Positions 33,651-42,136 of a stretch of 48,325 bases of DNA are shown piece by piece. The stretch covers positions 1 to 48,325 of the forward strand of contig SEEV01000009.1 in NCBI GenBank assembly GCA_004211695.1, written 5' to 3'. Each line of letters opens with the position of its first letter. Within the stretch, counting starts at the first letter, position 1. Source of the DNA: Rhodococcus sp. (in: high G+C Gram-positive bacteria) (lineage in GTDB: Bacteria > Actinomycetota > Actinomycetes > Mycobacteriales > Mycobacteriaceae). A program made the translations under genes and the position numbers. Under the pieces are notes generated by a model. It saw nothing but the letters and a program-made list of their open reading frames with translations. It did no database searches and had not been told where the DNA came from.

Positions 33651-34953
33651 CGGCCAGCTCGTCGTCGTCGGCGCGTCCGTTGCCGGAATTCGTGTTGCCC
33701 GCGGTGCACGCGAACGCGGGTGGACCGGACCTATTGCGGTGCTCGAGGCCGGAGCCGATGCACCGCACGACAAACCGGCGTTGTCGAAGGGTTACCTGAC
33801 TGCAAGCGAATCTGATGACGCCGTCATTCTCGACACCTCCCGAACGCTGCACGACGCCGATATCTCATTGCATACCTCCACGAGCGCAACCGCACTCGAT
33901 GTCACCGCCCGCGAAGTCCACTTGGACACTGGCAGCACTGTAAGGTTCGAACACCTCGTCATTGCGACGGGCTGCAAGAGTCGGACCATATCGTGCCTTG
34001 ACGGCTTACGGGGTGTCCACTACCTGCGCACGCTGACCGACTCCCGCGTACTGCGTACGGAACTGGCTCCAGGACGGCGGCTTTTGGTAGTCGGGGGTGG
34101 ATTCATCGGAACCGAGGTGGCCGCGACAGCGAAGACTCTGGGACTCGAGGTGACGATTCTGGACGCAGCCCCCGCTATTCTCGACCGGGTACTGCCGACC
34201 GCCGCCGCCACGGAAGTCGCGCAGCTCCATGAACGACATGGGGTGAAGATTCTCAACAACGTTCAGATCATGTCGGCATCGTCGCTGGACGGGAGAGTCA
34301 ACGGTGTGAACCTCGCGGACGGTACCTTCGTCCCCGCCGATCTGGTCGTCGTCGGGGTCGGTACCTATCCCAACACCGACTGGCTGACCGGTTCCGGACT
34401 CGATCTGGAGGACGGCATCGTATGCGACCAGTTTCTGCGAACGCGAAGCCCACTGGTGTGGGCGGTGGGTGACATCGCGAGCTGGTTCAACGGCAGGTAC
34501 GCCCGCCGGATGCGGATGCAGCACTGGACCAGTGCCCGAGAACAGGCCTCCGCTGTCGCGTGGAACCTCACGGTTGGTGCGGCGGCGCGTCTCAAGGCGT
34601 ATTCAGCGGTCCCCTACATCTGGTCGGATCAATACGACATGCGTATCCAGCACGTGGGAATGGTGGGGGAGGAGGTGGTGCACGAGGAACTTGGCCGCGA
34701 CAAGCACCTATTCGTGAGCATGAAGGACGGACTGGTGACCGGCGCAACCACAATGAACTGTCCCACGCAGATGTTGCAGCTACGCAAGGCGCTACTTCGC
34801 TCGGAAGATGGAGCCGACGTGCTCCGCGATTGGCGTCGAGTGCTGACTACCCAGCCGCGAGGCCGGTCAGGACCATCTCCAACACCGCCTGCGCAGCTTC
34901 CGGCCCCGGGGGCAGGTGCTGGAGCAGCAGCCGATAATAGAGCGGCCCGATGA
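33643..34953 (+). CDS. FAD-dependent NAD(P)H:ferredoxin reductase
   Basis: A 436-residue reductase of the putidaredoxin-reductase type. Seen: GASVAGIRVARGARERG (FAD), KPALSKGYL, VVGGGFIGTEVAA (NADH fold) and WAVGDIASWFN (second FAD motif). GTG 33643 overlaps the ferredoxin stop. The family core ends near residue 403; the last 30 or so residues (Pro/Ala/Gly-rich) are encoded over the 3' end of the convergent TetR gene and look like read-through past a lost stop. It passes electrons from NAD(P)H to the ferredoxin and then to the P450. Confidence 0.86.
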   Translation: MTDGQLVVVGASVAGIRVARGARERGWTGPIAVLEAGADAPHDKPALSKGYLTASESDDAVILDTSRTLHDADISLHTSTSATALDVTAREVHLDTGSTVRFEHLVIATGCKSRTISCLDGLRGVHYLRTLTDSRVLRTELAPGRRLLVVGGGFIGTEVAATAKTLGLEVTILDAAPAILDRVLPTAAATEVAQLHERHGVKILNNVQIMSASSLDGRVNGVNLADGTFVPADLVVVGVGTYPNTDWLTGSGLDLEDGIVCDQFLRTRSPLVWAVGDIASWFNGRYARRMRMQHWTSAREQASAVAWNLTVGAAARLKAYSAVPYIWSDQYDMRIQHVGMVGEEVVHEELGRDKHLFVSMKDGLVTGATTMNCPTQMLQLRKALLRSEDGADVLRDWRRVLTTQPRGRSGPSPTPPAQLPAPGAGAGAAADNRAAR

Positions 34954-35446
34954 GCACGTCGACCACAAGTTCCGGGTCGAGGTCAGGTCGTAAGCTTCCC
35001 TCGTCGATCGCCATTGTCAGTAGCTCGATGGTCATCTTGCGGCGGCGGGCGAGATAACGCTGCCGGAAGGCCTCGGACAGCGCACTGTCGTGTTGAGCGT
35101 CGGCGACGATGCCGGCCAACAGGTGCCCGGACGGACCTCCGATGAATTCGCCCGCGATCCGGATGTGCGAGCGCAAATTATCGAGGGCGGAACCCGGATG
35201 AATGATCGGCTCGTTCGGTCCTGCGGCGTCGAGCAGCAGATCCATCGTCACATCAGCCCTGTTGTTCCACCAGCGGTAAATCGTCGTCTTGCTCACCCCG
35301 GACCGCGCGACGAGTTCGTCGATCGTGAAGGCGGAAAACCCTTTGGTGTCGATGATCTCGCGGGCGCTGTCGAAGACCGCCCGGCGTACCCGCTCGGTGG
35401 GCTGGCCAATTTTCATCCGTACCCCGCCACCGTTCCGTGTGCCCAT
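34847..35446 (-). CDS. TetR/AcrR family transcriptional regulator
   Basis: A 199-residue TetR protein with a clear helix-turn-helix: ARSGVSKTTIYRWWNNRADV after IDTKGFSAFTIDELV (about residues 34-68), and a C-terminal dimer/ligand domain ending YYRLLLQHLPPGPEAAQAVLEMV. It belongs to a different TetR branch from the two at 16696 and 36328. ATG 35446 is taken as the start; an internal ATG (35416, MKIGQ) is possible. Its 3' end overlaps the convergent ferredoxin reductase gene by 107 bp. Likely controls the P450 unit, without direct site evidence. Confidence 0.85.
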   Translation of the reverse strand: MGTRNGGGVRMKIGQPTERVRRAVFDSAREIIDTKGFSAFTIDELVARSGVSKTTIYRWWNNRADVTMDLLLDAAGPNEPIIHPGSALDNLRSHIRIAGEFIGGPSGHLLAGIVADAQHDSALSEAFRQRYLARRRKMTIELLTMAIDEGSLRPDLDPELVVDVLIGPLYYRLLLQHLPPGPEAAQAVLEMVLTGLAAG

Positions 35447-35618
35447 GCACTAACACTATCGCGAAGGAGCGACGATCGTGATCGCGCTCTCGAAGAACCC
35501 CACACGGTTCTCGGAACCGTAACTCCGCGTGCACGTCTCGCACCCTTCGCGCGGAGATGACTTCCACCGGCCATGCAGCTGGCCGCGAGCGTGGCAACCT
35601 AAGAATCGAGGAGGGTGC

Positions 35619-36182
35619 ATGACCTCAGGAATTAGTGAGTTGAACGCAGTCTCGACACCAGCAGGTCACCAGCCCACGAGCTTTGGATGCGATCGGAAGA
35701 TCGCCGAGTCAAGTGCTTGGCAAATTGCTATTACGACGCTGACAGACGAGACCCACCTTCCGACGCTGCCGGGTTACGACGTCAGCGTCACTCCACTCGG
35801 GCAGACCTCGGTTGAATTTTCGGGACCTTGCGTTCCCGTCGAAATTCGCGCGCAGAGAAGACGCCGGATTGGCCGGATCCGGCATGAATGTCGGACCGCA
35901 CCCGGCTGGGGAACGGTTGCCTTTCCCGGCGAATGGGGGCCGACGGCCCATTGCCAGGACAAATCGAAGGCGCTGGTCGTGGTTTCACGACGAAATGCGG
36001 TGGAGGCATCGGTGGAGATTGCCCAGGCTCACGAGCTCGTTGGCCTGGATCCGACGGAGACCCGAGTCGTCCTGGAGCCGGGAACGGAGGAGCTGTACGT
36101 GGCCGAGCCTGGATATCCGATGCGCGAATGGCCGGGAGTGAGCGGCTTCGTCGTCGTCCATTTCAGATCGCTACCGGAATAG
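35619..36182 (+). CDS. Hypothetical protein, unknown
   Basis: A 187-residue soluble protein with no domain I recognise. The start ATG 35619 has a strong GAGGAGGG site 6 bases upstream, which supports it. Third-codon bias is weaker than in neighbours (many A/T-ending codons such as ATT, GCT, AAT), hinting at foreign origin or weak expression. Seven Trp and several Cys residues are spread through it; the C-terminal half (VVVSRRNAVEASVEI, ETRVVLEPGTEELYV) is strand-like. It lies isolated between two TetR genes, with the downstream TetR convergent. Confidence 0.5.
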   Translation: MTSGISELNAVSTPAGHQPTSFGCDRKIAESSAWQIAITTLTDETHLPTLPGYDVSVTPLGQTSVEFSGPCVPVEIRAQRRRRIGRIRHECRTAPGWGTVAFPGEWGPTAHCQDKSKALVVVSRRNAVEASVEIAQAHELVGLDPTETRVVLEPGTEELYVAEPGYPMREWPGVSGFVVVHFRSLPE

Positions 36183-36327
36183 GTACCTGAAAATGGTGGT
36201 TTGCGTCCGTTGTCACGTGGTGGGCAGGGCCAAGTCTTACGAATCTCGCCGACCGGCTAACCCCGCAACCCAGGTGTCGGGGGCAAGGGGACGCCCGTCC
36301 GCCGCAGGTGTCCGCGCCCGATGCGGT

Positions 36328-37128
36328 CTATCGAGTCGGCTCAGAACGGCGTGAGTCCGACGCGGGCTTCGGTAGGACTTGCGGCTCGAGTCTCTCCAGC
36401 AGGCCGCGAATCTCGTGGATCAGTCCTTTCGGCCCGGCGGCGGCGTCCTGCCTCGGTCCGCCCAGCATGTCTTCGGCGAATTGGGTAATCGTCGCCACTA
36501 TCGACTCGATGTTGGGCTGATCCTGCGGTCGGAACCACCATGCAACCCAGTTGCACATCCCGAGCAGACTCAACGCCGCCGTACGTGAATCAATCGACCG
36601 AAACTGGCCTGTGTTCACTCCTTCATCGATGATGTTGACCAATTCGCGAACGATACGACGCTTCGCTTCGAGATGTTCGGTGCCCGCAGGTTCAGGTAAT
36701 ACCGTTTCCGAACGGTCCAGGATACGGAACTGACTGGGATGCTCAGCGCGTTGGCGAACCAGTAACTCGGTCAGCGTTCGGACTTTTGCAAGAGGAGTGA
36801 GATCCGGTCGGGTTCGGAGTTCTTCGAGGACTTCCGCCATGCTGCGCGAGACTTGCTCGACCAGCATTTCGAGTAGGTCTTCCTTGCTGCGCAGGTAGTG
36901 GTACAGCGCCGGCCGTGAGATTCCCATGGCATCGGCGATATCCTGCAGGCTCGTCGCCTCGTAGCCTTTGACGGCAAACAATTCGGTCGCTCGATCGAGC
37001 AACTCACCGACGAGCAACTCGCGGCGTCTTGTGCTTTGTGCTCTGGTGGTTCTCTGCTTCGACGACACGTCTGAAGTGTATCGACGCGCACCGGTTGCCG
37101 GCTCGGGCCGAGCTGCATTCTTACTCAT
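36328..37128 (-). CDS. TetR/AcrR family transcriptional regulator (paralogue of 16696-17409)
   Basis: A 266-residue regulator. HTH: ATELFAVKGYEATSLQDIADAMG and then ISRPALYHYLRSKEDLLEML, very like the left TetR; both also share a RF-RIL/RLLL-S-E---PEP stretch and NWVA-W. ATG 37128 overlaps the monooxygenase stop (ATGA), so it is probably translated as the last gene of the ligase/monooxygenase operon. GTG 37068 is an alternative start matching the length of the paralogue. It would bind the related operator pairs at 40397-40428 and 40457-40488 (inference), controlling its own operon and the MFS gene. Confidence 0.83.
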   Translation of the reverse strand: MSKNAARPEPATGARRYTSDVSSKQRTTRAQSTRRRELLVGELLDRATELFAVKGYEATSLQDIADAMGISRPALYHYLRSKEDLLEMLVEQVSRSMAEVLEELRTRPDLTPLAKVRTLTELLVRQRAEHPSQFRILDRSETVLPEPAGTEHLEAKRRIVRELVNIIDEGVNTGQFRSIDSRTAALSLLGMCNWVAWWFRPQDQPNIESIVATITQFAEDMLGGPRQDAAAGPKGLIHEIRGLLERLEPQVLPKPASDSRRSEPTR

Positions 37129-38666
37129 CGGAGGACAATCGCATGGCAGCGGTTCGAGGCCACTGCTGCTGCGCCCGAGGGGCGGGCAGTGACTGGGAGT
37201 GCGACCAGGACTGCGCATGCGGTGTGCCATCCGAACCGTTCCGCCAGATCGATTCGAGCGCCGACGGCCACTGCATCGTCTGGTCCTTCCAACACCACGA
37301 CCGCCGTGGCGGGATCGGCTTGGAGGCGGCCCACCAGCTCGTCCGCTTGTTCGCCCCATACTTCGTCGCCGCCCCAGGTGAGGTGACGCACGCCCACGCC
37401 GACGGGAATGTCTGCGGACGCGAGTTCCCGGCCCGGGCGGGCGAGGGAAGCATGCGCAAGGGGGCGGGACAAGATCCAGTCGTCGAGCGAATCGGGCTCG
37501 GACACCGGTGCATCACCGAGGTGAAGCAGGGCCGACCGGACGACGTCGGGATGATCGACGGCGTAGTCAGCGACCGTGAGGTTGCCGGCGCGGGTCATGT
37601 AGGACAGCGCGACCAGTTCGGGTGCCTGCACGTGGCGGGAACGGTAGCTTGACCACCAACCCTGGCTGCGAGCCGCGAGGTGTTTGAACCTGTCCACTCC
37701 CGGTCGTCGGGCGGCCTCGTATCGTGTGAATGCGTCGGTCACATCAGGGGTCTCGGCGAGGGCGGCGGACAGGGCGATCGCGTCTTCGAGGGCGAGTTTG
37801 GTCCCGGAGCCGATGGTGTAGTGGGCGGTGTGTGCGGCGTCGCCGAGCACGACGACATTGCGGTACGACCATCGGTCCAGGCTGACAGTGGGGAACCGTG
37901 CCCACCGCGTCCGGTTGGTCAGCAGTTTCCGGCCGCGGAGGTCTACGGCGAAGGCCTGCTCGAGCAACCGCACGCTGGCTTCGTCGGTCTCTCCGGGTGC
38001 CAGCCCGTCTTCGTTGTGTGCCAGGCCCGCCGAGGCCCAGGTCTGCTCGTCGGCCTCGATGAGAAACGTGCTGCGGTCCTGCGCGTACGGGTAGGCGTGG
38101 GTGACGAACAAGGAGTCGTCGAGCGATCGCTCCGCGAAGTAGGCGGTGTCGACGGCGAAGTCGGCCCCGCACCACATGTAGTGCAGGCTGCCGTGGGAGA
38201 TGTGGACGCCCAATTCGGCGGAGAGCTTGTCCCGTACGGCGCTGCGGGCACCATCGGCGGCGACCACCACGTCGGCGTCGGTGTCGGAGATATCGACGCG
38301 TGATCCCATGCGGATGTCGACGCCGACGGCGGTGGCGGCATCGGTGAGCACCTGCAGCAGCGCGGCCCGGCCGATCGCGAGGTTTCGTGCGCCGTGTAGC
38401 TGCACGTCCCGATCCGTGGCGCGCAGGGTCAGCGAATGACCGGCGTAGCTGACTTGGCGGATCTGTTCAGCGGTTCGGGGGTCGACCGCCGCGAGATTGC
38501 GCATCGTCGATTCGGTCAGGCTCACGCCGAATCCGAACGTCGAGGTGCTCGAGTCGGATCGCTCGTGCACGGTCACGCGGGCCGAGGGGTCGGCGAGCTT
38601 GATCAAGCGGGCGGCGGCCAGGCCGGCCGGTCCGCCTCCGATGACGTCGATGGTGCGATGGGCCAT
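37125..38666 (-). CDS. FAD-dependent monooxygenase, salicylyl-CoA/anthraniloyl-CoA hydroxylase-like
   Basis: A 513-residue group A flavin monooxygenase. FAD motif GGGPAGLAAARLIKLADPSARVTVHER at the N-terminus, TFGFGVSLTE, ADGARSAVRD, and VVVLGDAAHTAHYTIGSGTKLALEDA (GD at 275-276). The last motif is characteristic of enzymes that hydroxylate aromatic CoA thioesters (SdgC, 2-aminobenzoyl-CoA monooxygenase). Those are often fused to an OYE domain; this protein ends before one, with about 120 extra unassigned residues. The ligase gene ends 13 bp upstream, giving a consistent activate-then-hydroxylate pair. ATG 38666 has GGGAGG upstream. Confidence 0.83.
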   Translation of the reverse strand: MAHRTIDVIGGGPAGLAAARLIKLADPSARVTVHERSDSSTSTFGFGVSLTESTMRNLAAVDPRTAEQIRQVSYAGHSLTLRATDRDVQLHGARNLAIGRAALLQVLTDAATAVGVDIRMGSRVDISDTDADVVVAADGARSAVRDKLSAELGVHISHGSLHYMWCGADFAVDTAYFAERSLDDSLFVTHAYPYAQDRSTFLIEADEQTWASAGLAHNEDGLAPGETDEASVRLLEQAFAVDLRGRKLLTNRTRWARFPTVSLDRWSYRNVVVLGDAAHTAHYTIGSGTKLALEDAIALSAALAETPDVTDAFTRYEAARRPGVDRFKHLAARSQGWWSSYRSRHVQAPELVALSYMTRAGNLTVADYAVDHPDVVRSALLHLGDAPVSEPDSLDDWILSRPLAHASLARPGRELASADIPVGVGVRHLTWGGDEVWGEQADELVGRLQADPATAVVVLEGPDDAVAVGARIDLAERFGWHTACAVLVALPVTARPSGAAAVASNRCHAIVLR

Positions 38667-38679
38667 GGTGTGCCTCCCT

Positions 38680-40401
38680 CTAGCGTGCGCCGGTTGCGGG
38701 CGAATCGTGGTGTTCGCGCTCGGCCAGGAGCACATTCGTAATCGTTTCTCGCAGTGTCTTCTTGGATACCTTGCCGACGTTGGAGAGCGGGAACTGGTCC
38801 ACGATCTCGACCCGCTCGGGCAGCTTGTACTTCGCCAGGCCCTGCCCGAGGAGAAATTTCCCGAGCGTGGACACGGCCAGGTGTGGGGCGTTTTCCTCGA
38901 GGATCAGGTAGACGCAGGCGCGCTCTCCGAGCACCTCGTCGGGCATGGCGACTAGGGCGGCGTTGGTCACGTCGGGGTGACGCAGGATCAGTTCCTCGAC
39001 CTCTTCGGCGTGGATCTTCTCGACACCCCGGTTGATGACGTCCTTGATCCTGCCCTCGATGGAGTACACGGTCGTGTCGTCGAGGTGGTGCGCGCGTGCG
39101 AGGTCGCCGGTGCGGTAGAAACCGTCATCGGTGAAGGTGTCCGCGTTGTGTTCGGCGGCGCGGTAGTAGCCGCGGATCGTGTACGGCCCCCGGACGCAGA
39201 ATTCACCGATCTCCCCGAACGGTACCTCAGCGGTTCCGTCGATCTCGAGGATACGTACCTCGTCGGCCGTCGAGATAGGTTGCCCGACAGTGTGAAACCG
39301 GAGTTCCTCGCTGGAATCCGCGGGAGTGACCAGGAACATCCCTTCGGCCATGCCGAACATCTGCCGCACAGAGATGCCGAGCTCGTCGCGCAACCGTTCG
39401 GCGATCTCCACCGGCAGTCGCTGACCGCCGACGATGTAGTCCTCGATACAGGACAGGTCCAGGGTGCGGCTACGCGGGTCCTCGAGCAGACGGATAGCCA
39501 GAGCGGGGGGAACCAGCGGAAGTGTTGTCGGACGCTCAGCCTCGATGAGGTCGAGTAGGACGTCGATTCGGGCACTGGGCGCCAGGACGATCGACGCACC
39601 GGACAGCAGGGCGGGCTGCAGGGCAAGCGCGATGCCAGCGTTGTGCAGAAGCGGGAGCGGATAAAGTACTTTCGTGGCCGGTGACCACCTCAATGCCTCG
39701 GCCCATGCTCTGGAGTTGTAGACGTACTCCTCATGTAGGCGCGGCGCGACCTTGGGTAGCCCCGTCGTCCCGCCGGATAGCTGGAAGACCACGATCTCGT
39801 CCGGATTCACGTCGTCGGGTGCCGGCAACATGGACCCGCCGCTGAGGATCGTTTGAAAAGACACCGCTCCCGCCATCGGTTCACCGCGGGCGACTATCAC
39901 GACGTCGATCAATTCCCGCTCAAGGAGCGATTGCGCGTTGGTCAGCGGTTCGCCCTTGCCGAAGTCCGCTTGAATGAGCAAACCCCTAGCGCCCACGTGG
40001 GCGGCGAGAAGGCTGACTTCCCGTTCACCGTGCTGAGGCAACGTGCACACCGGCCTGACTCCGGCTGCCAGGCAGCCGAGGTATGCCACCACGGTTTCGG
40101 CTACGTTGCCCATCTGAAACAACACGGCATCGCCGGCGCGCAAGGTGGTGACTGCGAGCAATCCGGCGCCGAAATCTGCTGCCCGCTCGAAGAGTTCTCG
40201 GTAAGTCCAACGCACCTCGGGGGTCACCAATGCGACTCGGTCCCCATGCACACGCGCCGCAGCGAACAGTTCGCTGGGCAAGGACCGGCCGCCCCAGAGC
40301 CCGAGACGCCGATATTGATCAATCGCGTGCTGTGGAAACGGCGTTAACCCTGGATCGGCCGGTGTAGCCGCCGGTGCGGTGACGTGGTTACTATCCAACA
40401 T
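38680..40401 (-). CDS. Aryl acid AMP ligase / acyl-CoA synthetase, 2,3-dihydroxybenzoate-AMP ligase-like
   Basis: A 573-residue ANL enzyme and close paralogue of the ligase at 17501. Same motifs: LSGGTTGLPKVAPR, FGMAEGMFLVTP, YRTGDLARAHHLD, GRIKDVINRGVEKIHAEEVE, NVGKVSKKTL (catalytic Lys). Likely activates a hydroxybenzoate-like acid for the monooxygenase that follows. ATG 40401 lies 7 nt after TATTTT with no ribosome site, so the mRNA is probably leaderless, as for the paralogue; the in-frame TTG at 40410 is rejected. Divergent from the MFS gene. Confidence 0.86.
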   Translation of the reverse strand: MLDSNHVTAPAATPADPGLTPFPQHAIDQYRRLGLWGGRSLPSELFAAARVHGDRVALVTPEVRWTYRELFERAADFGAGLLAVTTLRAGDAVLFQMGNVAETVVAYLGCLAAGVRPVCTLPQHGEREVSLLAAHVGARGLLIQADFGKGEPLTNAQSLLERELIDVVIVARGEPMAGAVSFQTILSGGSMLPAPDDVNPDEIVVFQLSGGTTGLPKVAPRLHEEYVYNSRAWAEALRWSPATKVLYPLPLLHNAGIALALQPALLSGASIVLAPSARIDVLLDLIEAERPTTLPLVPPALAIRLLEDPRSRTLDLSCIEDYIVGGQRLPVEIAERLRDELGISVRQMFGMAEGMFLVTPADSSEELRFHTVGQPISTADEVRILEIDGTAEVPFGEIGEFCVRGPYTIRGYYRAAEHNADTFTDDGFYRTGDLARAHHLDDTTVYSIEGRIKDVINRGVEKIHAEEVEELILRHPDVTNAALVAMPDEVLGERACVYLILEENAPHLAVSTLGKFLLGQGLAKYKLPERVEIVDQFPLSNVGKVSKKTLRETITNVLLAEREHHDSPATGAR

Positions 40402-40438
40402 GAGTGTCAAAATATCAACACCAGCGTCTGGTTGTCAA
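40397..40438 (-). promoter_or_regulatory. Leaderless promoter of ligase 2 with tandem operator pair
   Basis: Read on the minus strand: TTGACA (40438-40433), 18-bp spacer, TATTTT (40414-40409), 7 nt, ATG (40401). Site 1, GACGCTGGTGTT (40428-40417), is in the spacer; site 2, GACACTCATGTT (40408-40397), starts 20 bp later and covers the start codon. This is the same geometry as at ligase 1, with half-sites changed from GTC to GTT. Elements are seen; TetR binding is inference. Confidence 0.62.
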
Positions 40439-40454
40439 TGGAACCGTCGAAGTA

Positions 40455-40488
40455 TTGACATAAGTGTCGCATCGTGGACAATGAGGTA
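40455..40488 (+). promoter_or_regulatory. MFS gene promoter with tandem operator pair
   Basis: TTGACA (40455-40460), 16-bp spacer, GACAAT (40477-40482). Site 1, GACATAAGTGTC (40457-40468), is a good palindrome overlapping the -35. Site 2, GACAATGAGGTA (40477-40488), 20 bp later, is degenerate. The leader to the MFS start is about 25 nt. It lies back to back with the ligase 2 promoter, so one repressor could close both. Confidence 0.5.
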
Positions 40489-40514
40489 ATCCACTTCACT
40501 CCAGGGAGTCCCCC

Positions 40515-41780
40515 ATGGCCTCTGCCACAACAGTTTTGCCGTCGCGCGGCGGTCGATACGCCGTCGTGGCTGTATGTTTTGCCGCGATCATTTTCGACGG
40601 TTACGACCTCATCATCTACGGATCCACCATTCCCGCACTCTTGGCCTACGAACCTTGGTCGCTCTCACGCGGCGAAGTCGGAGCCATCGGTAGCTACGCA
40701 TTACTCGGGATGTTCTTCGGGGCCATCGCGGCGGGCACGCTCACCGACAGGTTCGGACGTCGGCGTCTGTTCTTGGGATGCCTGATTTGGTACTCCGCAG
40801 CAATGGTTGCGGTGGCCACAGCGCCCACGCCCGAATTGCTGGGTTTGTTCCGCTTCATCGCCGGTCTCGGCTTCGGGGGAATTGCCCCCGTGGCGATCGC
40901 CCTCGTCGTGGAAGTCGCCCGTGAAGGCGAACGAAATCGTCTCAACGCCCTCATGCTGGCCGGACTGCCAGTGGGTGGTGTGCTCGCGGCGCTCATGGCG
41001 CTGAGCCTGCAAGGCTCCCTCGGTTTCCGTGGTCTGTGGGCAATGGGTGCTCTCGCCCTCGTAGTAGTCCTGCCGATCGCGTGGCGAGTCATCCAGGAAA
41101 CGACACCCCCATCAAAATCCGATCGGCAGAAGTTGATTGTCTCCACAACACCGCTACGCGAACTGGTTTCCGGACGTGCCCTTATCACCCTGGTGCTCTT
41201 TGCCGCGGCGAACTTCGTCGGCTTCTTGCTTGTGTTCGGTCTCAACACCTGGCTTCCCGAGCTGATGCGCGAGGCGGGTTACAGCCTCGGCTCCGCCCTC
41301 ACCTTCCAGGTACTGCTCAACGCCGGCGCGATCATCGGCGGCATCAGCGGGTCGTCACTTGCAGACCGTTACGGCAGCAGACCGGTGGCAGCTGCGACTT
41401 TCGTCATCGCCGCGGTCGCAATCGGATGGATGGCGATCTCCCCTCCCACAGGGGTGATGTATGTCGTCGTCCTCCTTGCCGGCGCAGGATCAATTGGTAC
41501 ACAGATCGTGCTATTCGGTTATGTAGCCACGCACTATCCCGCGCGAGTTCGAGCCTCTGCCCTCGGGATCACCACAGGAATCGGACGGCTCGGTGCTGTC
41601 ACCGGCCCTCTACTCGGTGGCGTGCTCCTGTCCGCCTCCGTCCCATTCGGTTGGGTTTTCACAGTATTCGGTGCCGTAGCGCTCGTCGGCGCAATCACCT
41701 GCCTGCTCGTCCCGCGTAGCGACATCGATCTCCCGACCGCGCCGCAGAGCGAACCAGCGGACGTCGCGACGCACAGGTAA
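40515..41780 (+). CDS. MFS transporter, aromatic acid:H+ symporter family
   Basis: A 421-residue major facilitator with about 12 hydrophobic segments. The aromatic acid symporter signature FDGYDLIIYGSTIPALL lies in the first segment; the loop 2-3 motif GTLTDRFGRRR and the repeat in loop 8-9 (SLADRYGSRPV) are present. It would import a benzoate- or hydroxybenzoate-like acid with protons. ATG 40515 has GGGAG about 8 bases upstream. It is divergent from and probably co-regulated with the ligase/monooxygenase operon, which suggests that it brings in their substrate. Confidence 0.9.
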   Translation: MASATTVLPSRGGRYAVVAVCFAAIIFDGYDLIIYGSTIPALLAYEPWSLSRGEVGAIGSYALLGMFFGAIAAGTLTDRFGRRRLFLGCLIWYSAAMVAVATAPTPELLGLFRFIAGLGFGGIAPVAIALVVEVAREGERNRLNALMLAGLPVGGVLAALMALSLQGSLGFRGLWAMGALALVVVLPIAWRVIQETTPPSKSDRQKLIVSTTPLRELVSGRALITLVLFAAANFVGFLLVFGLNTWLPELMREAGYSLGSALTFQVLLNAGAIIGGISGSSLADRYGSRPVAAATFVIAAVAIGWMAISPPTGVMYVVVLLAGAGSIGTQIVLFGYVATHYPARVRASALGITTGIGRLGAVTGPLLGGVLLSASVPFGWVFTVFGAVALVGAITCLLVPRSDIDLPTAPQSEPADVATHR

Positions 41781-42136
41781 CTCATTTCGGGTGCACCTCC
41801 CGAAACATCCAATGGCAGAGACCACAGCAGCACCGGTGTCGACACGAGAACCGACCCGCACGCAACCTTCCGTCGGACAAGCGCTCGAGGTGTCGTGCCG
41901 GCGCCGTGGACGGCCCCGCCGCGACACCTCGACCCGTCCACAGTTCAGTAACGAATGAGATAACGACAATTGCGATCGCAGCGCTGGTCGCCTCTGACGT
42001 CGAACGGGATTTCGTGGCAAAGGATTTGTCGGGGCGTGGACTCGTCGTTGCGCCGTCGAACTGAGGTCCGTGGCGCCGAACCCTGGAGCCGCGATCAAAC
42101 CCCGCCGCCGTCCTCGGTGGAACGGAAGCGGTGTGC
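41781..42136. terminator. 356-bp gap between convergent genes with hairpin at 41885-41932
   Basis: No convincing gene. Perfect 11-bp arms TCGAGGTGTCG (41885-41895) and CGACACCTCGA (41922-41932) enclose a GC-rich 26-nt loop, about 105 bp after the MFS stop and 205 bp beyond the SDR stop on the other strand. It may terminate either unit. Nothing else stands out. Confidence 0.5.
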
